DNA from: Gnetum montanum
Taxonomy: Eukaryota; Streptophyta; Gnetopsida; Gnetales; Gnetaceae
NCBI GenBank assembly: GCA_015680685.1
Contig: MNCI01009225.1
Coordinates: forward strand, 314,707-378,706
Reading direction: 5' to 3'
DNA length: 64,000 nucleotides
In this document: one piece after another, positions 47,061 through 59,009 of the stretch
How positions within the stretch are numbered: the first letter of the stretch is position 1
Layout of the letters: the number at the start of each line of letters is the position of its first letter
The notes under the pieces: generated by a model
What the model was told of the DNA's origin: nothing
Database searches by the model: none
The model's input: only the letters and a program-made list of their open reading frames with translations
Translations under genes and position numbers: made by a program

Positions 47061-47903
47061 TGATGGGACACGATATCGCATCGGTCGGGATATTGCGTAC
47101 ACGATATCGCGTCCGCTGCAATATTGCATCCCCTACGATATCGCTTACGTGATATCGTAGTGCACCCACAAATCTATAAATAAGAGGTGGCTCTCCCTTG
47201 TTTCTAATGCTAGGCCTAGACCGTAGCGAAACTCTAGCATTTTTACCTCTCCAGAGATAGAATAATTTCCATGTGCCCGTAGTAGGAGCTCCAAAGTGAA
47301 CAGATCTTTATTCAAGCAAATATTGTACTTGAACACAAGTTTGTGTATGGAAATAAAGACGAACTTCCTAGATAAACTTTGCAGTGCATGGACTAAGCTA
47401 GATAGGACTTTATTTACTGTTATTTATTGTTTACTATTTAAATGCTTTATTAGTTGATTAATTCTCTCTCAACCCTTCTCTCGTAGTTAAGTGCATTCAG
47501 TACGACCACTTCGAGCATGTGCGTTACGCTTGGTGATCACAGTAACGAATAGCGTTTGGTAACCAAGGTTGCATTGGTTTAGGGTGTGAATGGTAAGTGG
47601 GAACGGATGCTGATGCTAAGTTAATTAAGACTTAGTTAGTTAGTTAAAGTTAGTTAATTAGTCTCTTCACCCTTCACCTCGCTAGCATAGCAGATAAAAC
47701 AGAAAAGACATAAAAATCACATACCTCAGACTTACTTAACCATACAACTATGAAAAATACAAGTAAGTTTTTGAAGACAATGAATGATTAACCTTAAGTG
47801 TTCCATAAGGCATGTAGGCACTTAGTCTACAGAGTTCGATCGGATCGTGCATGTAACGCTCGTATTCATATAGTTGAGTGTAGGGGTACCTCGCCACTCA
47901 TCA
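47061..47903 (+). repeat. 3' LTR of element V (843 bp)
   Basis: It runs from TGATGGGACA to CCACTCATCA and matches the 5' LTR over its full length with scattered transitions, mainly C to T and G to A. Confidence 0.93.
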
Positions 47904-48849
47904 CCAAGCTACAACCAAGCTTAGAAAAAAATTAAACTTATCATACGTATAGAAAGCACATAGTAGTACTCATGAAGTTAATCTAGAGAATCATATAGCC
48001 AGTAAAAGAAAAATAGCTCCTACAATTCAAGCATAGCATAGTTACATACACCTTCATAAATCACTCAAAAATAATACATTTACAATATAGTAACAATATA
48101 CTCCCTACAATACAGTAATAGTACATCAATGTAAACAGAGGAATCTCCTTCATGTTTCTAACAAAAAATCTCATACATAACTCATACATCAGTAACTATT
48201 TTCCTTTTTGTTAGAAAACTATGAAATGAATCTCCCGTTGAGATTCTACAAACTAAGCTCAAAACACAAGCAACAATTTAGAACACATTATAGAAAACAT
48301 AAGTAGAACAGTGCATCAAAGCATAATTAGTGACTTAGAGTACAATAGGGATGGATTTCCACAAGAGCTTTTGGATGAAGCAAGAGGATTTTAGTTAACT
48401 TGGGAAAAAATTGAGAAGGATAGAGGCTGAGATGAAATAGGCGGTGACCAACATTGAAGCTAAAACAGAGTATGAAAGACACAGAGAAGAGTGGAAGGCC
48501 CCATAAAGGTTTAGTAAGGAAGTGGAAAGAATTATGGTGCAAAAATAGCAAAAATGCTTCTAGCATGAGAGATAAATGCCAGTGTCATCCAAATTGCCTA
48601 AGGAAAGAAGAGGCTATATGATGCAAGGCATCAAGACCCTGTACTTCACCCATGACCTTTTGGAGATACTGTATCCCTCAAGTTTAGAGCTAGAAACAAG
48701 ATCATTCTCTGGTCATAATCCCTATGAGGGAATAGATGAATCTATAGGATATGGCTCTAAGGATTTAGCAAACTTTTGCATGGGCCCCTGGTTCTTTTGT
48801 TGCATCTTAAAGTATCCTACTTCCCTGCAACACACATCATATACTCCCC
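47904..48849. other. unassigned stretch between elements
   Basis: AT-rich sequence. A 100-codon open frame at 48576-48878 runs partly into the Copia 3' end and resembles nothing known to me. No copy of the Copia LTR is found here, although the 3' LTR of that element should be. Confidence 0.4.
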
Positions 48850-48879
48850 TTGAAATAAAGATCGTTAGTTTAGAATAAA

Positions 48880-51800
48880 TCCCTAAACTAGTACTAAGAT
48901 GTTAGTAGCTTATGTATGTCTAGGTAAAGTAGTTACACCTAGCAATATTCTTAGATATAAAAATCTTTCTTTATTTAAAGCTTTGGTAAAATATCTACTT
49001 TCTATTCCTTTGAAGAAATATATGATAATTTTACCATTTGCAGTTAAACTTGATCTCTAAGAAAATGATATTTAATTTCAATATGTTTTTTTTACCATGA
49101 AAATTGGATTTTTAGATATAGAAATAGTAATAGTATTATCACAATGAATAATGATTGGGTCAGAGAATGCTATACCAAAGATTTTTAATACTTCCCTCAT
49201 CCAAAGAATCTATGTGTAGCAATGTGAGGCTGCAACATATTCTACTTCAACTAATGATAGAGCTATAGAGTTTTTATTTTTTCTTAGCCATGATACTAGT
49301 TTATTACCAAGAAAATGATAATTTCGACTTGTATATTTTTGATCATCTTTGTTTCTTACCCAATCTACATCTATAAAATCTTGTAATTCAAAACTTCTAA
49401 TTTTTGGATATCATAGCCCATGATTAGCTATGTCTTTCAAATATCGTAAAATTCTTTTCGCTACAACTAGGTGTGATTTTTTTGGTTTTGACTGATATCA
49501 AGAAATCATGCCTATTACAAAAGCTAAGTCTAGTCTACTTGCTGTAGCATAATGTAAGCTTTCCACAATGGATCTATATAGTATAGAATCAATGCTTTTT
49601 CCTTCTTCATCGTTACAAAGATGTACATTTGTGCTAAGGGAATTTGCACAAGTTTTAGCTTCTATCATGCCAAAATGTTTGAGCATTTGCTGAACATATT
49701 TTATCTATGAAATAAAAGTTCCATTCTTGAGTTGTAGGATATGTAGGCCAAGAAAATGAGATAGCTCTCATATAATAGACATTTCAAACTTGGATTGCAT
49801 AGCCTCAAAAAATTATGTATCCAAACTTGAGCTTGTTTATCCAAAAATTATATCATCCACAGTAATCTAAGCAACTAAAAATCCTATATTATCCTTTTTA
49901 ATATATAAGGTATTGTGCAGAAGAGCTCTTAAATGCCCATTTTCAACTAAATATGAATCAAGTTTTGCATACCACATCGTGGATGCTTTTTTTAACCATA
50001 TAAAGCCTTTTGTAGCTAATACATAGGATTTGGCTTTCCAATGTCAATAGATCCTTCTAGCTATTCTATATATGTTATCTCTTTTATCTCTCTATTAAGG
50101 AATGTAGATTTCACATCCATTTGGTAGAGTTTGAACCCTTGATAAGCTGCAAAAGCTAATAGCATTCTAATAGATTCCAGTCTTGATAATGGAGCAAACA
50201 TATCCTAATAATCAAGCCCTTGTATTTATGCAAAATCTTTGGCTACTAATCTTGCTTTGTTCCAAGTAACTTCACCATGCTGATTCAATTTGTTTGCAAA
50301 GACCCATTTAGTATTAATAACATTTGCTCCTTTTGGCAATGGAATAAATTCCCAAGTATTGTTCTCTACAATCTGCTTCATCTCTTTATCCATGACATTC
50401 TTTCAATCCTCACTACCAAGAGCTTCGCTTACTATGAGAAAAATAGAAAAAGCAAGATAGCATACTAATAACCTATGATCTATTATTTCAGCTTTGGTCC
50501 TCCTTGTTCTCTATCTAAGTGGTGTTCTAAAAATATCTACCATGGATCTGAACCTATGTATTCTTCTTCTTTGATTATTTTCAGGTGTAGCGTCTTGCCC
50601 TATTTCTGTCTCATCCATTAAGACTGGTTGTTCTTCATCATCCTCCTCAACTTGTTCAGATGTCATGACTTCATCATTGTCTTCTTCTTCATCTACTTTC
50701 ATATCTTTCTCAACCTCATTGTTAGCATCATCAAATAATTCATCAATCTTAACATGAGGTGTTTCAACAATTTTTAATGTTTTCAAATTTAGAAAATAAT
50801 AGGCTTTTGACTGACTATAATAACCAATAAATAGACCTTCTTCATAGTGGCTATCAAGATTATGAACATTACCTTGGTTTTTAATATAACACTTATTGCC
50901 AAATATTTTGAAATATTGAATATTAGCTATTTTATCATACCACATTTGGTATGGAGTTTTATCATTATTAGCTCCTACCAAACATCTATTAATAATGTAT
51001 ATGGTTGTTCTGGCTATCTTGTTTCATAAATATTTTGGTACATTCTTTTCATTCATCATGGATGTAATCATTTCAAGTATAGTCCTTTTTTTGTGCTTTG
51101 CAACCATTTTGCTAAGGTATTCTTGGAGGTAAAAATTATCTCTTGATACTTGAATTTCTGCAAAGCTCATAAAATTCATTTGAGATGAACTCACCTCCAT
51201 TGTAAGTCCTAATAGCTTTTATTTTAAGTCCTATTTCACTTTCAACCATGATTTTAAATGCTTTAAATCATTGGAAGACATTAGATTTTTTATCGATAAA
51301 TGTAAGCCAACACATTCTACTATGATCATCTATGATAAGGATAAAATATCTACTACCATCAAAGCTAGCTACATCAAATGGTTTACATACATCCATATGC
51401 AGTAATTCTAGCATATTCTTCTAAGAAAATTTGGTTGATTTAAAAGTAGCTCTGGTTTGTTTATAGTGTTGAAAAGAAAAGCATACCTCCTTCAAATGAT
51501 TTACTTGAGGAATACCTCTAATGCTTTGGGCCTTGATCAAGACTTGGATATTTCCTGAGCTTAGATGTCCTAATCTTTTGTTCCATAACCTGCTGTTGTT
51601 CATCTCAAAGATAAGAGTTACGTAATGCATATGTATATTAATTGAATATAAATTATTGGTTGTTTGAGTGACATAAGCTTTAAAACCTTTGTCTACATTT
51701 TCTAAAATACATTTTTCATCCATAAAGCTTATACTATAACCTTTTCTTGAGAACTATCCTAAACTCAGCAAGTTATAGGGTAAACCATCTAGGAAATGAA

Positions 51801-53823
51801 TATTATAGACTTCAAGAAAGCCATTATGAATTTTAACTGAGCCAATACCCCTTACCACTACTTTACCTTTATCTTTGAAGCTTATTTTTCCTCCATTGAA
51901 GGGCTTTAGAGAAATAAATTTTGATCTATCTCTGGTCATGTGTTGAGAGCAACTGCTATCAAGGAACCATGTCTCTAGACTGCAAGAGCTTTTAAGGCAA
52001 GCTGTACAAGGAAAGCTCCTCTGTGAATTGGCCTTGAGACTTTTCTTCTTCTTCTATTATTTATTGAAGAGGGTTTAGTAGTGTGGAAAAAAGGCATAGA
52101 TCCATAGTATGGGAAACTAATGATTCTCCAATCTCTAGCTCCATATCCTAGTTTTTCACAATTATAATAGTAGTAGCCCCGAAAGAATCTAGATGTTGTT
52201 TTTGGGTCATACCTAATGATTGAAATTCTTGGAGTGGGAAGAATTTTTTTACCTATTTTTTGGTTGACAATCTACAACTTTGGTGGTTGTCTTTGATCAT
52301 TCATTTGCTGAGGTAAAGATTTTACTAGTAATAGCCTTTTTGAAGTTCCAGGTTCATTGCCAAGTCCCCTCTTATCTTTATTTGAATGTCCATTATTGAT
52401 GATATCCTTAAGCTATTTTGAGCTATGAGTAAACCTACTAAATAAATTGGATGTTACTTGAGTAGCCTTACCTTTCATGTCCTTCTTTAGCATTAGTATT
52501 TCCTCCTTTAGCTTTAACTCTTTTTGTTTAGCTTCTTCAAGTTTCATCTAATAGCTCTTGATCTCTTACTCCTTTTTAAAAAAATTTTGTTTAATTTTTT
52601 GTTAACCTTGACCACCATCTCCAATTGTTCCATTAGTCCTTCAAAATTAATATCCTTTGTCTTCTTGTATTCAGTTTTTCTAAGTCTAATCCATCTCCAT
52701 CTTTGCTTGGACTTGTAGCCTCGCTAGTGCTAGGAATGTCTTGCTCACTTGGGTTAGTATACATAAAACTTGGAAAGTCATCATCAAAGTTATCATCATT
52801 AATCATAGTTGGAAAAGAAAATAAATCTTGTGTGATAATATCACTATTGTCAGTTATTATATGAGTATGAGTAAAATGAACAAAAGAGCTTCTTTCAATA
52901 TCCTCATTCCCTATGCTAATTTCTAAATGCTCTAATTGATCTTGAATTTCAACTAATTGAGCTTTTAACCTATCAAACTTGTACTAAGTGTTTTTTGGTT
53001 TGAATATGGTCACATGATTTTTATGATTTTCTTCATCTTGGTTCTTCTTTGGGCACTTAGCAACCATATGACTTGTTTCACCATAATAATAACAAGAAAA
53101 AGATTTTGTTTTTTTCTTATCAACTTACATTTTTTTGAGCCTCCTAAGCTTTCTATCTAGATTAGCAATCTCATCATCAAAATCTAAGCCTGATATTGAT
53201 GGTTCCTCCTTATGTTTAACTTCTACTCTAAAAGAAGTTTTCTCCTTTTTGGTAAAGAAACTTGTCCCATCTTTTCTAATCTTGAAGGCTGAAAGAATAC
53301 TATAGAGCTCAGCTGTTGTCAGCTTGGAGAGATCTTTTGTCATTTCTATGAAAGAGACCTTGGCCTCAAATCTTCTTGGTAAAATAGATAAGATTTTCTG
53401 GCAGTTATTTCTACAAACTGTGCTTCACAAAGCATAGTCATTTCACTGACTATTTCATCTACTGGGTTGAAAAATTGGCTGATATTTTCAGTTTCTTCCA
53501 TCCTTAAAGCATTAAAGCATGTGTTCAAATTGCAGCTTGGACATCATGTTTTCATCTCCTTCATAAATTTCTTAAAGATGTTGCCACAGATCTCTAGCTA
53601 ATTGAAGAAGCATGAACTTCTTGTACATTGCTCTATCTAGGCCACACACCAAAGCATTCATAGCCCGAGCATCATGTACTACGTTAATGGTTTCTCTACT
53701 AACTACTTCCAGATAACATCACCATGAGCAAGAAGGTAAGTCTTCATTTTAAACTTCCTAAGAGGGTAATTTGAATCATTAAACCAAGGAGCTTTATTGG
53801 ATGAAAATCCTTGATTCTGTGCC
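48880..53823 (-). pseudogene. Copia gag-pol polyprotein remnant, minus strand
   Basis: It starts at about 53823 (MAQNQGFSSNKAPWF). The gag is at 53125-53823 and a CCHC-like knuckle at about 53040-53100 (CYYYGETSHMVAKC). The protease motif is at about 51930-51970 (DSSCSQHMT where DSGCSRHMT is usual). The pre-integrase motif LWNKRLGHLSSGNI is at about 51540-51600, and the integrase core at about 50850-51420, with DDHSR kept but RTYNGGEF in place of RTDNGGEF. An acidic linker (50511-50760) precedes RT (about 49740-50500), which is followed by RNase H (about 48930-49690; SIVESLHYATASRLDLAF). Many stops and frameshifts are present. Two active-site changes are visible. Confidence 0.88.
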
Positions 53824-53877
53824 ATAGCCTAAAAAAAATCAGCAACCCAGAGTGTTAAGTCTAATAATGTTGACCAA

Positions 53878-53889
53878 GCTCTGGTACCA
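53878..53889 (-). other. primer binding site of the minus-strand Copia
   Basis: The minus strand reads TGGTACCAGAGC, one base different from the initiator-Met primer site TGGTATCAGAGC, two bases from the LTR. Confidence 0.85.
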
Positions 53890-53891
53890 AT

Positions 53892-54941
53892 TGTCAGTTA
53901 CTGAACACTAATGCAGAAGAGAAAACAGACACCACATCTTAAGGTGGTTCAGGTGCTAGATTTGTTGGCCTACATCTACTGTAAAACTCTCCCTAGGCTT
54001 TAGGGGATAGAGTAACTTTATTAATAAAAAGAAACACTTTAGGGGACAGAGTAGTTTTATTAATAAAAAGAAACTTTACAAGGTTCTTGTTGCAATCCCA
54101 AACTGAGCATAAACCAGGCTTAGAGAAATAGCTCCTAACAGCGTAGTGAATGAAGAAAAACTCTGCCTTCTCCATACACAGAGACTCAAAAGTTTTCCAA
54201 TCTTCCGGCTAAGGAAAACACAGATTTTTCAGACCAGAGAATAGAAAGAGAAGATGAGAAGAAGAGAAAATTCTAGTTTGAGCACCAGGGCCCAAAACCA
54301 GAACACTTAAGTTATACATAATTACTTCAATTTATAGCATTAATCTTTCCTCTCCTTTTCCATAACCGTTCCAGCAACAATTATCACTTAGCTGGGAGAG
54401 AAACAACTGTACCTAGTACTCCTCTGTTACAGAGGAGTAGCTGAAGGAGAAGCTCCCATATCCATTGTATCTCAGTTTCCATTACAGCTTTTGGTTTGAG
54501 CTTTAGATGTTCATTTAAGGTTGGGCATAGGAAGAAGCTACCTGTCATTTCTACCTTGGCGCTAAAGGCTATTTTTCCGTGAATAATGTTGGCTCAGGTT
54601 TAATCAGCTTTTAAGCTTCAATGAACACCCCTGTAGCATTAATGGTTCTTCAGCTCTTCTTCGCGTGTAAAGCTCCTTTCAGTTTTCGTGGACATGGCTC
54701 CTTTGTAGCTTGTGCAGATTTGAACCTTGTTTTATCTTCCCTTGGCTTGTGCTGATGTGACAGAAGCTTATTATATTTTTTTCTTTTCTCATTATAGGCT
54801 TTGGAGAGCTAATGCGGCGTAGTTATTTAGAATTGGGTGCTGGTTCTAAATGTAGTGGAGCAATTTAATCATTTTGAAAGCTTTTTGTAAAAAGAATAAT
54901 CACTTAAATTGAGCTTTTTTATTTCAACTTGAGTGCCAACA
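53892..54941 (-). repeat. 5' LTR of the minus-strand Copia (1050 bp)
   Basis: The minus strand starts TGTTGGCACTC and ends AGTAACTGACA. It includes an internal near-duplicate around 54000-54070 (GGGGA.AGAGTA and TTTATTAATAAAAAGAAA repeated). It interrupts LTR-like copy B, which begins immediately to the right. Confidence 0.75.
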
Positions 54942-55840
54942 TAGTACACTCATTTAGAGGGAAAGAAGCTGTTCTATATGCTTAGCCCTTTTATCTTAGT
55001 TGACATGGTAGATTATATGGGGCAAGCCCATCTTACAGCCAAACAAGATTGTTTTAAAATGCTGATTCTACTTTCTGCATGAGTGCTTTTGAAGTTATTT
55101 TTCTTTTAAGAAAAAACATAAGAGAAGCTACAATAAACACCAAGGTTGACGTGGTAGATTTATGTATGTAGATGAGCTTGTGTTATGTAGATAAAAGCTT
55201 GTTGATTTGAATGCGAAATGTAAAAGAGGTGACCCTACCACCAAAACCTTTAAACACATGAGCTTTTTCTTTCTTAAATCTTTGGATGCGCTTAGACAAA
55301 AGCTTTTATTGCTGACATGGTCACTCAGGGCTTATCTAGATTAGAGAAATTGATCTAGATGAAATTACCATAGCTTCTAAATGCCAACATAACGAAGCGC
55401 TAAGATGGATGAAAACAAATGTGCATGAGTTAAATAAATTAGGTTGATCCCATAAAGCTTGAAATAAATAAAGAACATGTGCAGATTTGGAAAATATTTA
55501 AGCTCTTTAAAAAAAATAACATGGATAAGCTAGATTGGGAAAATCCAAGAGCTCATGAAGCTAAGCCGACAAAGAAGATTAAGCTAAGTATAATAGAAAT
55601 TGAGATTCTAAATACTGATTCTAACTTATGTGTTAAGGCTAAGACAACAGAGATGATGTGGAAGATGAAAGAGTTTAGATGGAAATTTCTCATCTAGATG
55701 AAAAGAAGTATTGAACCTAAAGCTAACACGTTATTCCAAGCACAATTTATTTCAAAGGTCAAGAGCTCAAACTCATGAAAGCTTTACAGAGAAATAGAAG
55801 TTCAGCCAAGCTCAAAACATGTACAACTTATCATGCAACA
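54942..55840 (-). repeat. LTR-like repeat, copy B, truncated
   Basis: It matches copy A (39850-40803) to the same end, ATCATGCAACA. Its other end is cut by the Copia LTR at 54941. A short stretch present in A (about 40020-40075) is missing here. Confidence 0.65.
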
Positions 55841-56073
55841 TGCAAGAGATGCAACCACTCTTTCATTATCTCCACAACTCAAGCTCAATATTTTTTGCAC
55901 TCTTACTTTTGGGGTAAGTTCTAGTACTTCATCAACAATTTGTGAAATCTCTTTATGACTACTTTTCTCAAATAAAAATACTAATTTCTTACAACTTCTT
56001 ATCTTGTGCTTCATTCAAATTGCTTCTTCCTAATTTAATAATGTATAATTGTATTACTGTTATTTTTGCTAGG
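55841..56073. other. short unassigned spacer
   Basis: I see nothing recognisable between copy B and the SINE. Confidence 0.4.
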
Positions 56074-56245
56074 GATCACCACTTGGAGTGATGGTAAGAT
56101 GTGTGTTTCGCAAGTTGTAAAACCTAGGTTTGAACATAGGTGGAGCCACTTGAAAGAAATTAGGCTTTTCACACATTCACTGATCCTCCCAGGACCCCAC
56201 CTTAGTGGAGTGTTAAGCCTTGGGATGGTGATTCTTTTTAAATTT
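56074..56245 (+). mobile_element. SINE-like element, copy 2
   Basis: GGAGTGATGGTAAGATGTGT (box A area, about 56085-56104) and CCTAGGTTTGAACATA (box B area, 56123-56138) match the copy at 36725. The 3' part contains TTGGGATGGTGATT before a T run. tRNA ancestry is likely from the spacing. Confidence 0.65.
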
Positions 56246-56799
56246 TTCTTTACAAAGAGGCTACTACCAATTATATGAAAGTGCTAAATTCTATAATGTT
56301 AAATTATATTTCATTCATAGCCTATGTTATAGGTTCAATTCCAATGAATAATGTTGAGTAAAATTTTATTTTTAGTTTTAGTTTCCTAATTCTTTAAAAA
56401 TCCCTTTCTGATAACTCTAAATTGTATTCTCAAGATTTTTCATCCTATATTATACAAAATTTTTTCAAAATTAATTTATTCAATTTTACATAGAGGGAAA
56501 AGATTCTCTCATTTTGAAGATCCATTGGGCCCTATGACTACTACACATCACATTGTGGAAATGTCCTAGCATCTACTAAATCTAAAAAGGAACTTATCCA
56601 TTAGATTTACCTATTTTTTATTAATTTTGCAAAAGCATATGATTTAATGATCCATTTAAAACTATGATCAATACTTCTACTTCTAAAGATAATAAATCAC
56701 ATGCTTAACACTTAGTAAGAAAATGCCAAAAATAGTATGAAAAGGAAAATGTTTCCAATATTAAGGATGTCTACTCAGGTATCCAACTTTACAATTTAA
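56246..56799. other. AT-rich flank with a first LINE scrap
   Basis: Mostly featureless. At about 56610-56650 a short stretch reads INFAKAYD, the same motif as in the RT fragment to the right (57049-57072). This may be a second truncated copy or a local duplication. Confidence 0.4.
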
Positions 56800-57515
56800 G
56801 AATATTAAGAATACAGATAACACTCATAATCAAAGTTCTTATCAAGGAATAGCAGGATGTCAAGAGAATCAGTTCTTGGGCTGAAGTTTAGGTGGGCACT
56901 CTACTAGAAAAGAGAATCAATTCTTAGACTAAAGGTAATCAAGTTAGGGTAAGATGTTAAGCAATTTTCAGGCAAAGTCACTTCATTATTGATCACTTAG
57001 TTACTCTCAAGCACTACATGGAGTTTGCAGAAATGCCTAAAATTTTTTTATCTATTTTAGTGATTTTGCAAAAGCATATGATTTTATTCGTTCATACAAA
57101 ACTATGATTATGTTTGTATAAAATTGACCTCTCTTCAAATTTGATTGTAGTAATTCAAAGATTATATGAGGAAATGATGATTGAAATTATAGATAGCAAG
57201 TCAAAGAAAACATTTCAATTCTAGAGAAAAATTAGAATTAAGCAAGGTTGTCCACTTTATCCAACTCTTTTTAGTATCTTTATTGATGAAATGTAGGAAT
57301 GGTTATGCTATGGACAAGATAGTCATGCTATCAAAATTGGATCCATATGAACCTTCTTTTACATGCAAATGATGTTTCCTTGATCTCCACTACTATAGTA
57401 AGCATGCAAAATATGTTGTAAATTTTAGAAAATCATTGTCACTCATCTAGTCTTTAAGTGAATGTGAATAAAACCAAATTGATGATCTAGGGTACAAGAA
57501 ATAATTTTTATAACT
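56800..57515 (+). pseudogene. non-LTR (LINE) reverse transcriptase fragment
   Basis: Broken frames read in LINE order: a fingers segment with HFIIDHLVTLKHYME (about 56980-57030), the FAKAYD motif carrying the first catalytic Asp (about 57055-57075), KQGCPLYPTLFSIFIDEM (about 57240-57295), a catalytic box where LYADD has become LHAND (57359-57373), and VNVNKTKL (about 57460-57485). It has several stops. Family within LINEs cannot be fixed without alignment. Confidence 0.75.
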
Positions 57516-57546
57516 TTAATTTTTTAGGTACCAATGTGTAAATAGT

Positions 57547-58066
57547 TGATGAGTCAATCATTGGGATGCATCGACCAAATGCCATCGATGTGACACCATC
57601 GATGAGATCTCATCAACATGATTCTATTGACGTAGGGTTTGAACTATTGATGTGTACCCATCAACGAGGCACTCTGTTTCTTCCCATAAATGTTTACCTA
57701 CCCACTAAATTTATGGTAATATTTTCATAGTTGTAGTGAAGCTCTTATAGTTTTTCCATTTGAGAGTTAGAATATTTTCTAAGTGCCTGTAGTAGGAGTC
57801 AAAGAGTATATGGATCTTTATTCAAGCACTATTGTACCTTAGCACTTCAGTGAAGACGACAATAAGGACAAGCTTTTCTAATAAACTTTGTAGCACTTTC
57901 ACTAGATTAATTGTTTTCTTATGCATTTAATATTCATGCAATTTAAATTAGTGTTTTAAGTAATTACATAATTAATTAATATCAATTTAATAGCAAACAT
58001 AAGTACAACCACTTCGAGCATATGCTTGGCTCTTGGTAATCCTAGTAACGCTTAACGTTTGGTAAC
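57547..58066 (+). repeat. truncated LTR of the element I subfamily
   Basis: It starts TGATGAGTCA like element I read in its own orientation, with TCGATG/CATCGA-type microrepeats in U3 (57565-57670), and ends at GGTAAC where the LTR of element VII begins. Comparison with 2262-3163 shows the LTR should continue, so element VII inserted into it. Confidence 0.75.
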
Positions 58067-58884
58067 TAATGAATCACATTTTTCATCTGCTCCAACATTG
58101 GGTATCTAACATCATGTATTCAATGTTGAAGCCAAGATGCGATGTGGAATATTTGATGTCATGGGGTATACACTAGCCTATAAATATAGTGCTTAGGCTC
58201 ATGATTTTGATATCATTTTTTGTCATAGTTAGTGAAGCTCTTGTAGTTTGTTTCCTCTAGAGTTAGAATATTTTCTAAGTGCTCACAGTAAGAGTCTGAG
58301 TGTGTATAGATCTTTATTCGAACGTTGATGTACTTGATCACAATAGTGTAACAGGAATAAAAATGAACTCTTTTGATAATCCTTGCAGCACTAATAATAG
58401 ATTAATGTTTCCATTAATGCACTTAACTTTGATGCAATTAAATTAAGTAATTAATTTCCAATTGTTAATGAACACAAGCATGACCACTTCAAGCATACAT
58501 ATAGTGCTTGGTAACCCAACAATGCTTAACATTTGATAGCCTAGCAGTGCTATATGTGTTCAAGATGTGTTCAGGAAAGTGGGACGAGTACTTGTGTTAA
58601 GCTAGCTAGGCTAGTTTAGATCTTAATTCCCATTGTTCATTAGCTTAATTTATCTTTTTAACATCATTAGGAGTGGCATAGAATTAGACAACATCATATT
58701 CCTTACTTTGGACTAAACCATACAAGACAAAGCTACCACTAGTCCAAGTAGGAAGACAACGAACTATGATCAAAGCCTAACAATCTAGATACCACAACTA
58801 GTTTCATCCATGCAATTCAACTGAATTGTGTCTGAACGCTTGTGATTCATATGGTTGGGTGTAGGGGTACCTCATCGCTCATCA
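58067..58884 (+). repeat. 5' LTR of element VII (818 bp)
   Basis: It begins TAATGAATCACA, where the 3' LTR has TGATGAATCACA, so the terminal TG has mutated. It ends CGCTCATCA. TATA box CTATAAATATAG at 58178-58189. U3 lacks the GATATC array. Confidence 0.85.
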
Positions 58885-58885
58885 T

Positions 58886-58903
58886 TGGCACTGTTGATAG
58901 GGA
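58886..58903 (+). other. primer binding site of element VII
   Basis: TGGCACTGTTGATAGGGA, one base after the LTR, is tRNA-Asp-like. Confidence 0.72.
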
Positions 58904-59009
58904 TGGTGCTATTTATCTAGATTAGTTATATTATATATGATCACTATAAGGGTATTAATGGTATATCTTTCCAAAAATATTAGCTCACACACACCATAAA
59001 CCAACAACA

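Larger units (their letters stand above)
40851..47903 (+). mobile_element. Element V: complete gag-protease LTR element
   Basis: A 7053 bp plus-strand element with 839 and 843 bp LTRs, tRNA-Asp-like primer site, gag, protease, a 2 kb non-coding tail, polypurine tract CATGGGGGTA and 3' LTR. The flanking five bases are CCAGG (40846-40850) and CCAAG (47904-47908), a target duplication with one change. No RT, RNase H or integrase is present. It is the plus-strand twin of element II and is similar to it along the whole length. Confidence 0.92.
48850..54941 (-). mobile_element. Ty1/Copia element, minus strand, lacking its 3' LTR
   Basis: The 5' LTR lies on the right (53892-54941), followed on the minus strand by a tRNA-iMet primer site and gag, protease, integrase, RT and RNase H remnants ending near 48930, and a purine tract AAGGGGAG (about 48843-48850). 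The expected TGTTGGCACTC of a 3' LTR does not follow, so the 3' LTR was deleted or replaced. Confidence 0.85.

Noticed and set aside
56066-56278. 70-codon plus-strand frame
   Set aside because: It coincides with the SINE at 56074-56245 and has no domain.
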